IMG/VR virus record: IMGVR_UViG_3300007074_000017
Span: 1-50,846 of that record
From: a virus
Length of the DNA: 50,846 bases
Strand: one strand, 5' to 3'
Within the stretch, counting starts at the first letter, position 1. Each line of letters starts with the position of its first letter. Shown in pieces: positions 40,784-47,816 of the stretch. The notes under the pieces are model-generated. The model was given only the letters and a program-made list of their open reading frames with translations. It was not told the origin of the DNA and made no database searches. The position numbers and the translations under genes were made by a program.

Positions 40784-41084
40784 GGAGCAATTTGAACACA
40801 TATCCGACTGGCAAACCAAAACATTCGGTCAAGCCACAGCACTATCTAAGATTGTGCATCTGAAGCAGGAAGTACAGGAGTTGGAAGCAGATATCCGTTC
40901 AGGTAATATAGAACGGAGATTGGAGTATGCAGATTGTTTCATACTTTTGTTCGGCGCGGCATCCTCTGATGGTATGTCGTACCAAGACATAACCGCTTGC
41001 ATTAATGAGAAGATGCGTATCAATGAAAATAGAGTGTGGGGTCTTCCGGACGAGAATGGGGTAGTTAATCATATTAAAAGTTAA
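40776..41084 (+). CDS. DUF550 / MazG-like nucleotide pyrophosphohydrolase
   Basis: A 102-aa protein. 'FEHISDWQTKTFGQAT--SKIVHLKQEVQELE' with 'EYADCFILLFGAAS' is the helical E-E-D pattern of DUF550 (MazG superfamily). It likely hydrolyses nucleoside triphosphates. I chose the ATG at 40776 because GGAGG lies 6 nt upstream; ATG 40773 and GTG 40770 are in frame. Confidence 0.8.
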   Translation: MIKEQFEHISDWQTKTFGQATALSKIVHLKQEVQELEADIRSGNIERRLEYADCFILLFGAASSDGMSYQDITACINEKMRINENRVWGLPDENGVVNHIKS

Positions 41085-41139
41085 ACAAGTAAATCAAGTA
41101 AATCAAGTAAATCAAGTATAAACAATTAAATCAAGTGAA
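41085..41139 (+). repeat. 9-bp tandem repeat before the SSB gene
   Basis: AAACAAGTA followed by three copies of AATCAAGTA in tandem and, after a 10-nt gap, AATCAAGTG, running into the start codon at 41141. It could be a protein-binding operator (autoregulation by the SSB-like protein is conceivable) or a slippage product. It replaces the usual leader of this gene. Confidence 0.7.
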
Positions 41140-41140
41140 A

Positions 41141-41728
41141 ATGTCAGATCTACAATCAAATGAAGTAGTAACCGGAGAGTGCCGGTTATCGTACGTAACC
41201 TTGGCGGAGCCAACGTTAATGAAGGGTGCAGCTAAGGCCACCTACAGTGTTAAAATTCTAATCGCAAAGACTGACACGGCAACGCTTAAAGCGTTAGGTG
41301 CGGCTCGGGATGCGGCTAGAGCCAACGGCGTGGCCGAAGGCAAGAAGCCTTTTTCTACCTACAATGCCGCTAAATTAGCTTCGATGAACTTAACCTTGAA
41401 GGATGGCGATGAGTCAGATCGCGATGAGGAAGCGGGTTGCTGGTTACTGAATGCCAAAACACCCGAAGATAAGCCACCAGGTGTTATCAACGAGAAGAAA
41501 GAGCGTACTAAAGATCCTATCGAGATTTACTCAGGTATGTATGGTAGAGTTCACTTGCAGTTGTTTCCTTACGACACAAATGGCAACGCGGGTATAGGGG
41601 TTAGCTTGCAGAATGTGATGAAGACTAAAGACGGTGATCCGCTAGGTGGCGCACGTAAGCGCCCAGAGGATGTGTTTGGTTCTCCTGCAGATGCAAGTCC
41701 TTTTGAGACAAGCGGAAGTCCTATCTAA
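41141..41728 (+). CDS. DUF2815 ssDNA-binding protein
   Basis: A 195-aa protein starting at ATG 41141. 'GECRLSYVTLAEP' followed by 'KATYSVKILIAKTD', a central acidic part and 'DPIEIYSGMYGRVHLQLFPYDTNGNAGIGVSLQNVMKTKDG' match DUF2815, an OB-fold single-strand DNA-binding protein of phage replication modules. The C-terminus is disordered, as is usual for SSBs. Last gene before a strong terminator. Confidence 0.88.
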   Translation: MSDLQSNEVVTGECRLSYVTLAEPTLMKGAAKATYSVKILIAKTDTATLKALGAARDAARANGVAEGKKPFSTYNAAKLASMNLTLKDGDESDRDEEAGCWLLNAKTPEDKPPGVINEKKERTKDPIEIYSGMYGRVHLQLFPYDTNGNAGIGVSLQNVMKTKDGDPLGGARKRPEDVFGSPADASPFETSGSPI

Positions 41729-41748
41729 TCGTATTAGCTTAAAACAAG

Positions 41749-41778
41749 AAAAGCCTCTCAGAAATGGGAGGCTTTTTT
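41749..41778 (+). terminator. Strong (bidirectional) intrinsic terminator
   Basis: AAAAGCCTCTC (41749-41759) pairs with GGGAGGCTTTT (41766-41776) with one wobble around a 6-nt loop, followed by T's. The left arm is preceded by A's, so it can also stop leftward transcription. It lies between convergent genes 41728 and 41860. Confidence 0.9.
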
Positions 41779-41783
41779 ATTTG

Positions 41784-41860
41784 AGCGGGTAGTGGGACTC
41801 GAACCCACTTTACCCAATCGCTGCAAAACCACGTAGGAATTACAATGCAGGTATACTCGC
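41784..41860 (-). tRNA. tRNA-like sequence, probably degenerate (T-arm and acceptor intact)
   Basis: On the - strand 77 nt begin GCGAGTA-TA and end with a perfect T-arm GTGGG-TTCGAGT-CCCAC, then TACCCGC-T, so the acceptor stem pairs except for one A-C. TGCA (37-40) could give a GCA (Cys) anticodon, but the anticodon stem would be almost all wobble pairs and no D-stem is convincing. It may be a tRNA remnant, an attachment-site-like tRNA 3' end, or a real but divergent tRNA. Its first base is the last base of the exonuclease stop codon. Confidence 0.35.
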
Positions 41861-42444
41861 TACCAATCATCAATAGTTTTACCTTTTACAATATTGTACA
41901 CTTGCCAAGTTAGTTCCAAATCGTAGACTGCATCGTGCAACTTACTATCGTCCACATCAACGCCAACCCATTTAGCGACTCTGTGTAGCTTGAATGAGGG
42001 CATTTTATGACGGTCGGGCATCAAGTACTGTCCTGCTAACACCATAACATCTATCCCATTCTGCCAAAAATAATTTCCGAAACTACTATCCCCCTCTAGC
42101 ACGAATAAATTACGGAGAAATTCATTATCGAACCAGCTATTGTTATACCCCACCAGGAAGAACTTGTCTTCCGGATTGAACAGGTCAATGTGCTTATCCA
42201 ATAAATCCACAAACCTTCCAAACTGAACGGTTCTATGCTCGTAAGCCATAACTGTTTCCGGGTCTACACCAGATACTTTCAAAGCCATCTCATCAATTAC
42301 CGCTTTCTCATGCGGTCTTATCTTCAAATCAATTACTTCTGTAATCTTACCGTCTATGACTACCATAGCGGAGAGCTGGTGGATGCTGTGCTGCCAGTGT
42401 TTAACGCCGGTAGTCTCTACGTCAAACACTAAAATCTTCTCCAT
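41860..42444 (-). CDS. DnaQ-like 3'-5' exonuclease
   Basis: A 194-aa protein with the DEDD pattern: 'LVFDVETTG' (D8, E10), 'GYNNSWFDNEFL' (about 103-114) and 'KLHDAVYDLELTWQVY' (about 169-184; H and D of the ExoIII motif). It probably trims ssDNA or RNA in recombination or replication. Ends TAG overlapping the tRNA-like element. The start overlaps the 47-aa gene (TGATG). Confidence 0.85.
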   Translation of the reverse strand: MEKILVFDVETTGVKHWQHSIHQLSAMVVIDGKITEVIDLKIRPHEKAVIDEMALKVSGVDPETVMAYEHRTVQFGRFVDLLDKHIDLFNPEDKFFLVGYNNSWFDNEFLRNLFVLEGDSSFGNYFWQNGIDVMVLAGQYLMPDRHKMPSFKLHRVAKWVGVDVDDSKLHDAVYDLELTWQVYNIVKGKTIDDW

Positions 42445-42587
42445 CAGTAAAAATTTAAAAATAAACAGCCTCCGTAGTCACGCTTGAATATCGCAAGCGC
42501 CTCCTGTTCGGAGTGCGCCTCTATGCTTACGGTGCGTGATCTGCCGTAATAGTCTTCATATTCTATTTTAAATTCTTCTGTTGTCAT
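42444..42587 (-). CDS. 47-aa protein between exonuclease and RNase H
   Basis: ATG at 42587 overlaps the RNase H stop by ATGA, and TGA at 42444-42446 overlaps the exonuclease ATG. The product 'MTTEEFKIEYEDYYGRSRTVSIEAHSEQEALAIFKRDY...' looks like a tiny alpha-beta domain. Double overlap supports translation. Confidence 0.6.
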   Translation of the reverse strand: MTTEEFKIEYEDYYGRSRTVSIEAHSEQEALAIFKRDYGGCLFLNFY

Positions 42588-43069
42588 AATAAAATATCTG
42601 TTAAATCATAAATTATAGCCTTAAAGCTACCTTTGTTTTTTCGGTGTTGTTTGCTGACCTTATCACACCATCTGTTCATTACCGATGCGTCGTCATGCCC
42701 TCCGGTATGCGCCTTGGCGTGATTAAGTTCTATCAAGTCAAACACCTCACTTGGGCGGTTGCCGTTCTTCAAAGCGAGTCCTATCAGGTTGAACACATAG
42801 GGGTGTTTGATATCTTTCATCCGGTGTATCGCCTCTGTGCTATCTGTGAATATCTCCACCTTGGTCAGCGGTACTAGGTCTTTAGTGAATAAGAGAGTCA
42901 CTGCATCGTTTATTGCGTAAAGTTCTCCTTTAGCAATCTTATCTATGTGATGCACGTAACCTGCGACTCTGTACTCGAACTGGTAGCACTTTATAATGTA
43001 GGCATAGCCACATCCACCTCCTGCGTTGTTCACATTTACCGATGCGTCTGTATAGATTTGGATGTTCAC
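42584..43069 (-). CDS. Ribonuclease H-like protein
   Basis: A 161-aa protein starting at GTG 43069 (TAGTG overlap with the upstream gene). D8 in 'IYTDASVN', E49 in 'AKGELYAIND', D76 in 'EIFTDSTEAI' and the C-terminal 'AKAHTGGHDDASVMNRWCD' supply the RNase H metal residues. It removes RNA from RNA-DNA hybrids such as primers. Confidence 0.85.
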   Translation of the reverse strand: MNIQIYTDASVNVNNAGGGCGYAYIIKCYQFEYRVAGYVHHIDKIAKGELYAINDAVTLLFTKDLVPLTKVEIFTDSTEAIHRMKDIKHPYVFNLIGLALKNGNRPSEVFDLIELNHAKAHTGGHDDASVMNRWCDKVSKQHRKNKGSFKAIIYDLTDILL

Positions 43070-44271
43070 TACAAATCCTCCATTATCTCATAACTAATCT
43101 CACCACCCGTTCTATCCACCATCTCTATGCCCATTTGAAGGTCTTCCTTCTCCGCCCAAGCCAATACCTCTTGTAGTGACACATTGTCTAGCATAGAGGC
43201 GTCAAAGTGCAGCATCCTAACATTACCCACGTTAATTGATGCCAGTTTAAGCGCTGCAATGTAAATAGCGGAGGAGGATAGCTGCTCCTTGGTTAGCGGA
43301 TAGCCGTTGTAAGTGATCCCCTCATCGGCAAAGCCAAAGCCCTTGGGCATCTTAGCGCCTTTAATGAGGGCGTCTTTCTCTGCCATAAGGTCCTTAACGG
43401 CTAAGTCCTTCTCGTGTGCGATGTCTTTAAGCCCGGTCAGGCTCTCTAGGGCGATGCGTAGTCGATTGTTCTCTTCTATGCGTATATTTTGTTGCTTTAA
43501 GGCGGTGAGTGTCTCTGAGAGCTCCGATACGTGCTCAGGCGTCTTAGGTTGCAAGTCCGGTGCGCTTAACTGCTCATCCAGAGTATCCAACTTAGCCCCT
43601 ATCTGTTTCAACTCCTCTAGTAAGGCCTGCTGGCGCCTCATTAGCTCCTCTTCCTGCCCTGTTAATTGGGCGTAGTAGCGGTTGTGGCTCTCTACACCCA
43701 ATAGTTCCTTCTGCAAGTCCTCTGTGGGTGTAGGCTCAAGCGGTAGCTTCTCATCCACGTACTTACCTTTGTAAGTAATCTCCACTCGGTCCACATCCCG
43801 ATTAGCCTCCTTGCGATCTTCGGTCGCCTTGACGTACCGCTCATCAATACCACTAAAGTCAAGCCCTAACAATTTCTCCAAAGACTTTCTCTGCGCTGCT
43901 GGTGATTCGTTCAGGAACTTATCAATGTCAAAACTGCCGGGGCTGAACCACTTGATGATGTCTGTGATGACTGAGGTCTTGCTTCCATCGCTGCTGATTA
44001 GGGTTAACTTCTCCCCGGCTTTGGTTTCTGTGCTCAACTCCCACTCAATCCGATCCCCTGAAGTGAACTCCATGACGTACATACCAGAGGTTTCTCCGGC
44101 CCTGACAAGGTGGTCTGCTTTCAGCTTTAAAAGCCGGTCTTTCAGCGAGCGGAGCAAGGTAGACTTACCTTTGTTGTTGCCCCCCATCAGGATTGCCGTT
44201 GCTCCGTTGAGGTTCAACTCTTGCTCTGCGATGGCTTTTACATTGGTTACTTTAATTCTTTTTACTTTCAT
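43069..44271 (-). CDS. SMC/RecF-like ATPase (AAA_23 type)
   Basis: A 400-aa protein from ATG 44271, chosen because the leader AACCAAACAAAAAAA precedes it; a start 16 codons upstream is possible. Walker A 'MGGNNKGKST' (29-38), a coiled coil at about 150-270 ('QEEELMRRQQALLEELKQIGAKLDTLDEQL'), a signature-like 'LTKEQLSSSAIYIAALKLA' and Walker B 'MLHFDASMLD'. It resembles phage recombination ATPases that work with nucleases (SbcC/gp46-like role). Confidence 0.82.
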   Translation of the reverse strand: MKVKRIKVTNVKAIAEQELNLNGATAILMGGNNKGKSTLLRSLKDRLLKLKADHLVRAGETSGMYVMEFTSGDRIEWELSTETKAGEKLTLISSDGSKTSVITDIIKWFSPGSFDIDKFLNESPAAQRKSLEKLLGLDFSGIDERYVKATEDRKEANRDVDRVEITYKGKYVDEKLPLEPTPTEDLQKELLGVESHNRYYAQLTGQEEELMRRQQALLEELKQIGAKLDTLDEQLSAPDLQPKTPEHVSELSETLTALKQQNIRIEENNRLRIALESLTGLKDIAHEKDLAVKDLMAEKDALIKGAKMPKGFGFADEGITYNGYPLTKEQLSSSAIYIAALKLASINVGNVRMLHFDASMLDNVSLQEVLAWAEKEDLQMGIEMVDRTGGEISYEIMEDL

Positions 44272-44291
44272 TTTTTTTGTTTGGTTAAGGT

Positions 44292-45164
44292 TTAAAAAGG
44301 TTCGCACGACTCTGCGCATCCGCCGTACTCTATTTGGTCTAACTCAAAATCAAAATTAGGCTTATTGGTGTCAGAGTATTTTAGGAAATCTTCATCGATT
44401 AGTAACCTCAAATCTGCCATTGATCGGTTCTCCCTAAAAAAATAATAAGGTGCGTGGCCTTGCGTCCTGCTAGGTGGTGTGAACATAGAGTACTTTCTCT
44501 CCATATCTTCAACCCATGTGTCGTTTGGCGCTTCCAATGCTTGTGTGAGTATTTTCCTGTCTGTTTTTTTATAGCACCTTCGGCAATTACCTTGGTGCTC
44601 CATCAAACCTAGATCAAAAGGCTGCTGTTTAAAGAATTGCAGTACGTCTGCTTTAGCTATCTTCCACTCGTATAGTGGGTAGTACTGTTTCTCAATTAAA
44701 GCCTTTTCGAGTTTAACACGTCCCGGTTCATCGAATCTGTACCCTATCGCCGTAGTGTATTTTTTGTGCTCTCCCCACCCTATACTTTTCATATATGCAC
44801 GGATGGGGTTTGTCTTCAATTCGCGGGTACAGTGGGGGAATTGGGTGTTGGGGATACCATACTTCTTTATGACCTCTTCAAAAACGCTTCCGTCTCTTTT
44901 AGCGGTTTCAAAATTAACCACTTTGTACGTACTTCCTTTTCGCTTGTTGTGATGCACAATAGCTTCGACCCATGTAATAGGTATACCCCAATACTTAGTA
45001 ATATTAGCAACAAAAACCAGCGTTTCTTCTTTCTCCCTGCTGGTGTTGGCAAATACGAAAATCATTTCATACTTTTCTTGGTAGCGGTCATGCAGGAGTT
45101 TAGCCATAAGCGCGGAAGTCCTACCCCCTGATACGGATACTAATAGCTTCTTTTTGCTTAGCAT
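44292..45164 (-). CDS. PAPS-reductase-like adenine nucleotide alpha-hydrolase
   Basis: A 290-aa protein. 'LLVSVSGGRTSALMA' (7-21) is the PP-loop SGGxxS of PAPS reductase/ATP pyrophosphatase enzymes. 'FPHCTRELK', 'GNCRRCYKK' and the C-terminal 'GGCAESC' supply cysteines for a possible Fe-S or thiol chemistry. Phage members of this group are suspected of nucleic-acid or sulfur modification. I chose ATG 45164 because GGAGG lies 7 nt upstream; the longer start at 45245 overlaps the upstream gene by 23 bases. Confidence 0.8.
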   Translation of the reverse strand: MLSKKKLLVSVSGGRTSALMAKLLHDRYQEKYEMIFVFANTSREKEETLVFVANITKYWGIPITWVEAIVHHNKRKGSTYKVVNFETAKRDGSVFEEVIKKYGIPNTQFPHCTRELKTNPIRAYMKSIGWGEHKKYTTAIGYRFDEPGRVKLEKALIEKQYYPLYEWKIAKADVLQFFKQQPFDLGLMEHQGNCRRCYKKTDRKILTQALEAPNDTWVEDMERKYSMFTPPSRTQGHAPYYFFRENRSMADLRLLIDEDFLKYSDTNKPNFDFELDQIEYGGCAESCEPF

Positions 45165-45211
45165 GGGTAATCCTCCGCTAGTATAGAGGTTAAGGTTTCT
45201 AGGGTCTTCAT
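45158..45211 (-). CDS. 17-aa leader peptide overlapping the PAPS-reductase-like start
   Basis: ATG at 45211 follows the operon-type leader TAACCAAATAAATT. The frame MKTLETLTSILAEDYPC stops (TAA) 4 bases after the ATG of the next gene begins, with GGAGG inside it. This layout suits translational coupling or leader-peptide control. It is small, so chance is possible. Confidence 0.35.
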   Translation of the reverse strand: MKTLETLTSILAEDYPC

Positions 45212-45222
45212 AATTTATTTGG

Positions 45223-46158
45223 TTAGGATAGTTCCATTTCAGCACATCTTTTCATGTCTGCCAAAGCGGCCTCGTTGTTTTCAAAAAACCGTGTAGGACT
45301 GACCCGAATTTCAGATGACTTTTTATAGATCATCAGGGCAGCAAAAATAGTGGATGTTCTTTCTTCAAGTTCTTTGCCTTTTTTGCCTGCTAATTGAACT
45401 ACCCACCCAGCCCTGCAATGCGTAGTATCGCAGGTGTGCCATTCTTCCATGTTTAAAGCATTCGGCGCAGATACGGCTTCTAATATTTTGTTGTGTATAT
45501 TTGAAAGTTTAGGTATTGTAATCTTGCTTTTTTTTCCTTTTTCCTTTTTTTCACCTGTTAAACTGTGATATTTGAAACAGTCGGAACATCTGGAACAGTC
45601 GGAACATCTGGAACAGTAGGAACAGTCGGAACAGCTGGAACAGCCGGAACATTCGAAACAGTCGGAACAGCCGGAACAGTCGGAACAGTCGGAACAGTCG
45701 GAACAGCCGGAACAGTCGGAACATCTGGAACAGTAGGAACAGCCGGAACAGTCGGAACATCTGGAACAGTAGGAACAGCTGGAACAGTAGGAACAGTCGG
45801 AACAGCTGGAACAGCCGGAACATTCGAAACAGTCGGAACAGCCGGAACAGTCGGAACAGTCGGAACAGTCGGAACATCTGGGACAGTAGGAACAGTCGGA
45901 ACAGTCGGAACAGTCGGAACATCTGGAACAGTCGGAACAGTCGAAACAGTCGGAACAGTCGGAACAGTCGGAACAGCCGGAACAGTCGGAACAGTCGGAA
46001 CAGCTGGAACAGCCGGAACAGTTAAAACACACCATATTTGTCACATTCTGTTTTTCGTAATCTGGATTTTTGTCTGCAAAATCCTGATCTACGCCGTTAC
46101 TTTCTTTGTCCTCTCTTTGAAGGAAGTCTGAATAGTTTTTAAAGATTTGTGTTTTCAT
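45223..46158 (-). CDS. Cysteine tripeptide-repeat protein with HCRAGW domain
   Basis: A 311-aa protein. After a 42-residue start come about 51 consecutive Cys-x-x units, mostly CSD, CSG, CSY, CSR (about 44-197). This is followed by a basic linker and a C-terminal domain (about 215-311) with 'EEWHTCDTTHCRAGWVVQLAGKKG...' and 'FFENNEAALADMKRC'. HCRAGW-type domains follow varied solenoid repeats in other phage and bacterial proteins. A cysteine every third residue would give a ladder on one face of a solenoid, possibly metal-binding or cross-linked. Leader is TTAACCAAACAAAAAAATG. Function unknown. Confidence 0.75.
   Translation of the reverse strand: MKTQIFKNYSDFLQREDKESNGVDQDFADKNPDYEKQNVTNMVCFNCSGCSSCSDCSDCSGCSDCSDCSDCFDCSDCSRCSDCSDCSDCSYCPRCSDCSDCSDCSGCSDCFECSGCSSCSDCSYCSSCSYCSRCSDCSGCSYCSRCSDCSGCSDCSDCSDCSGCSDCFECSGCSSCSDCSYCSRCSDCSRCSDCFKYHSLTGEKKEKGKKSKITIPKLSNIHNKILEAVSAPNALNMEEWHTCDTTHCRAGWVVQLAGKKGKELEERTSTIFAALMIYKKSSEIRVSPTRFFENNEAALADMKRCAEMELS
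45580..46030 (-). repeat. 9-bp tandem repeat coding for Cys-Ser-x
   Basis: About fifty copies of a 9-bp unit (TGTTCCGAC with changes in the third codon), with longer-period blocks such as CFECSGCSSCSDCSYC repeated twice. The opposite strand is also open here only because of the repeat. Confidence 0.9.
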
Positions 46159-46178
46159 TTTTTTGTTTGGTTAAAGGG

Positions 46179-46292
46179 TTAATTACTGCAAAGCATATAA
46201 ATAGCAGCCAATAAAAAGATTACCTATATCGCACGTAGCACGCTTAGCACCCTACCTTTAAGTGCGTGGTGGCAGTACTTGTAGTTACTCAT
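46179..46292 (-). pseudogene. Small membrane peptide gene interrupted by TAG
   Basis: ATG 46292 reads 22 codons (MSNYKYCHHALKGRVLSVLRAI), meets TAG at 46224-46226, and continues in frame VIFLLAAIYMLCSN to TAA. The sequence around the stop (GTGCGATAT) matches the related gene at 47169-47288, where no stop occurs (SARAILLIFFL). It is either a pseudogene, a suppressed amber codon or a 22-aa product. TAG is a normal stop elsewhere in this window. Confidence 0.4.
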
Positions 46293-46297
46293 TATTT

Positions 46298-46495
46298 CTA
46301 AGTTAAAATGTAATAAATACAAACCACTACCAACAGCCCGAGACCAAACATGCTGCGGTATAGCCACTTTGGATTAGGGTCTTGTAAGTGGTGCTCATGC
46401 GGCTCTTTAGGGTGTAGCGCTTCGTTGTTGAATAGGTACAGCGTGACCATTGCGGCGCACAGTAGTGCTAGAATTAGGATGGGTAGGTAGCTCAT
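46298..46495 (-). CDS. Two-span membrane protein
   Basis: A 65-aa protein with transmembrane segments at about 4-23 (LPILILALLCAAMVTLYLF) and 47-64 (SMFGLGLLVVVCIYYIL) joined by a His-rich loop (HPKEPHEHHLQDP). Leader AAAACCAAACAGAAATG. Function unknown; it may act in superinfection or membrane association. Confidence 0.6.
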   Translation of the reverse strand: MSYLPILILALLCAAMVTLYLFNNEALHPKEPHEHHLQDPNPKWLYRSMFGLGLLVVVCIYYILT

Positions 46496-46507
46496 TTCTG
46501 TTTGGTT

Positions 46508-46927
46508 TTAATCCATATTATCTAAATCGTCCTGAGTTATCTCAAGGCAGTCTATCTTATCTGCGCAGTTCTCCAGGAAAACGTGCAAGAAAGGTTCGTT
46601 AAGTCTAGGCATGATACCTCTTACGAAAGTATGCCCTTCCTTAGATACGAACTTCCACACAGGTACGTTGAACATATCGTGTCCCCAATCGCTACTTTCT
46701 AAAGTCTCATAGATAGTAGGTCTTAAATCAGGACTATCTCCTAAGCGGTTAAACCCTTTGGGCATCCCTAAAAATAGTTTCCCTACGTTTGACATTAGCG
46801 TTCCGGCATAATGCTTTCCGCACCCTACACCTCCTTGAGGATTTTCTAAGAAACAAGAGATACCCCTACCATTAACGCACCCTGCGCATTGGTATTTTTC
46901 TACTGCTTTTTTTATTTCTGTTTTCAT
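46508..46927 (-). CDS. Cys-rich N-terminal protein, unknown
   Basis: A 139-aa protein. 'YQCAGCVNGRGISCFLENPQGGVGCGKHYAG' (12-42) carries four cysteines in a pattern suited to a metal or Fe-S cluster. The rest is mixed alpha-beta ('SKEGHTFVRGIMPRLNEPFLHVFLENC'). I do not recognise the family. Overlaps the upstream gene by ATGA. Confidence 0.6.
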   Translation of the reverse strand: MKTEIKKAVEKYQCAGCVNGRGISCFLENPQGGVGCGKHYAGTLMSNVGKLFLGMPKGFNRLGDSPDLRPTIYETLESSDWGHDMFNVPVWKFVSKEGHTFVRGIMPRLNEPFLHVFLENCADKIDCLEITQDDLDNMD

Positions 46928-47172
46928 ACTATTCCACCGTTAAAATATCCAAGGTATAAGCCTTCAAAATCTTTGCCCTTTACAAACATCAGGTCATAGT
47001 ATGAATTTCTATAATTTCTTGACAATAAAGTCAGCGAATCCCAAGTATTGCTAACTTTTTTATATACTGCGCTTACTATTGTATGTTCGTCTTGAAGGAG
47101 ATAGACCAACTCAATTTTATTTAACACACTTTTTTCTTTTGCCCCGGACGTGAGGTCTATTACTTTAGTCAT
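46924..47172 (-). CDS. 82-aa protein, unknown
   Basis: A small beta-rich protein ('KIELVYLLQDEHTIVSAVYKKVSNTWDSLTLLSRNYRNSYYD'). It overlaps neighbours on both sides by ATGA, which supports translation. Confidence 0.6.
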   Translation of the reverse strand: MTKVIDLTSGAKEKSVLNKIELVYLLQDEHTIVSAVYKKVSNTWDSLTLLSRNYRNSYYDLMFVKGKDFEGLYLGYFNGGIV

Positions 47173-47288
47173 CTTATCTGTATATAAAATTTAATAAATA
47201 TCTCCACTAAAAAGAATATTAACAATATCGCACGAGCTGAGACAATTATCCAGAACGTGATCAGGTTCTCCGGGTCTTTGATTTTCAT
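47169..47288 (-). CDS. 39-aa single-span membrane peptide
   Basis: ATG 47288 and TGA 47169-47171, overlapping both neighbours by ATGA. The hydrophobic segment is 'FWIIVSARAILLIFFLVEIFI' (about 12-32). Its DNA around GTGCGATAT resembles the interrupted gene at 46179-46292. Confidence 0.55.
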   Translation of the reverse strand: MKIKDPENLITFWIIVSARAILLIFFLVEIFIKFYIQIR

Positions 47289-47512
47289 AAAGTCAAAATG
47301 TAAAAGAACACCCATCCGATAATTAAAATACCAATACACAAAGCAAGTGATTGAAAACCCTCTTTAGGATTAGATGACCGTTCTATTGAATGCATCCATA
47401 TTGATTGGTTGCGCAAGGTCATTGTTGGTGGTTCTTCCTCTTTAATCTGATTAACGGTATGAACCTTTGAGATTGAACCATCTCTATTTACTCGGTGTGC
47501 TATATTTCTCAT
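47285..47512 (-). CDS. 75-aa membrane-anchored protein
   Basis: A hydrophilic N-terminus (VNRDGSISKVHTVNQIKEEE) and one C-terminal transmembrane segment (SLALCIGILIIGWVFFYIL, about 56-74). Tail-anchored topology. Function unknown. Confidence 0.6.
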   Translation of the reverse strand: MRNIAHRVNRDGSISKVHTVNQIKEEEPPTMTLRNQSIWMHSIERSSNPKEGFQSLALCIGILIIGWVFFYILTL

Positions 47513-47556
47513 GATATTTTACTCTAATAATTTTAATTAGTTTATAAATTGATCTG

Positions 47557-47688
47557 CTATTTGAACTGTATACAAAGCAATTGATTCGCCTTGGTTAATC
47601 CGATATTTATAGCAGTTACACTACCGCCAAATTCATTTGCAGTATGATATTCAAAATACGATGTCGGTTCTGTTATAATCGCTTTCAT
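47557..47688 (-). CDS. 43-aa protein, unknown
   Basis: ATG 47688, TAG 47557-47559. Product MKAIITEPTSYFEYHTANEFGG..., beta-rich. It overlaps the upstream gene by ATGA. Confidence 0.5.
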   Translation of the reverse strand: MKAIITEPTSYFEYHTANEFGGSVTAINIGLTKANQLLCIQFK

Positions 47689-47816
47689 ATTTTTAGTGTT
47701 AATTGTGAATGTTTAAGTAGGTAAGCCGGCAGCGCATCTTTATGTATGTACTTACCGCTTACCGTGTCTTGGTACCAAGTCTTGCTCTTTTTGATTATGT
47801 GGCGGGGTACTCTCAC
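47685..47816 (-). CDS. 43-aa basic protein with GTG start
   Basis: GTG 47816 overlaps the upstream stop (GTGA) and the TGA at 47685-47687 overlaps the next ATG. Product begins VPRHIIKKSKTWYQDTVSG after the start. It is supported mainly by the chain of four-base overlaps. Confidence 0.45.
   Translation of the reverse strand: MRVPRHIIKKSKTWYQDTVSGKYIHKDALPAYLLKHSQLTLKI

Noticed and set aside
41085-41139. CRISPR-like array
   Set aside because: The 9-bp repeats are contiguous without spacers. No repeat-spacer structure or cas gene was found anywhere.
45165-45245. Longer start for the PAPS-reductase-like protein at 45245
   Set aside because: It would overlap the upstream gene by 23 bases and adds an unstructured lead; ATG 45164 has GGAGG at proper spacing.
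45565-46131. Long + strand frame GTVGTVGTSGTA opposite the cysteine repeat gene
   Set aside because: It is open only because the 9-bp repeat lacks stops on both strands; no start context and no neighbours on that strand.
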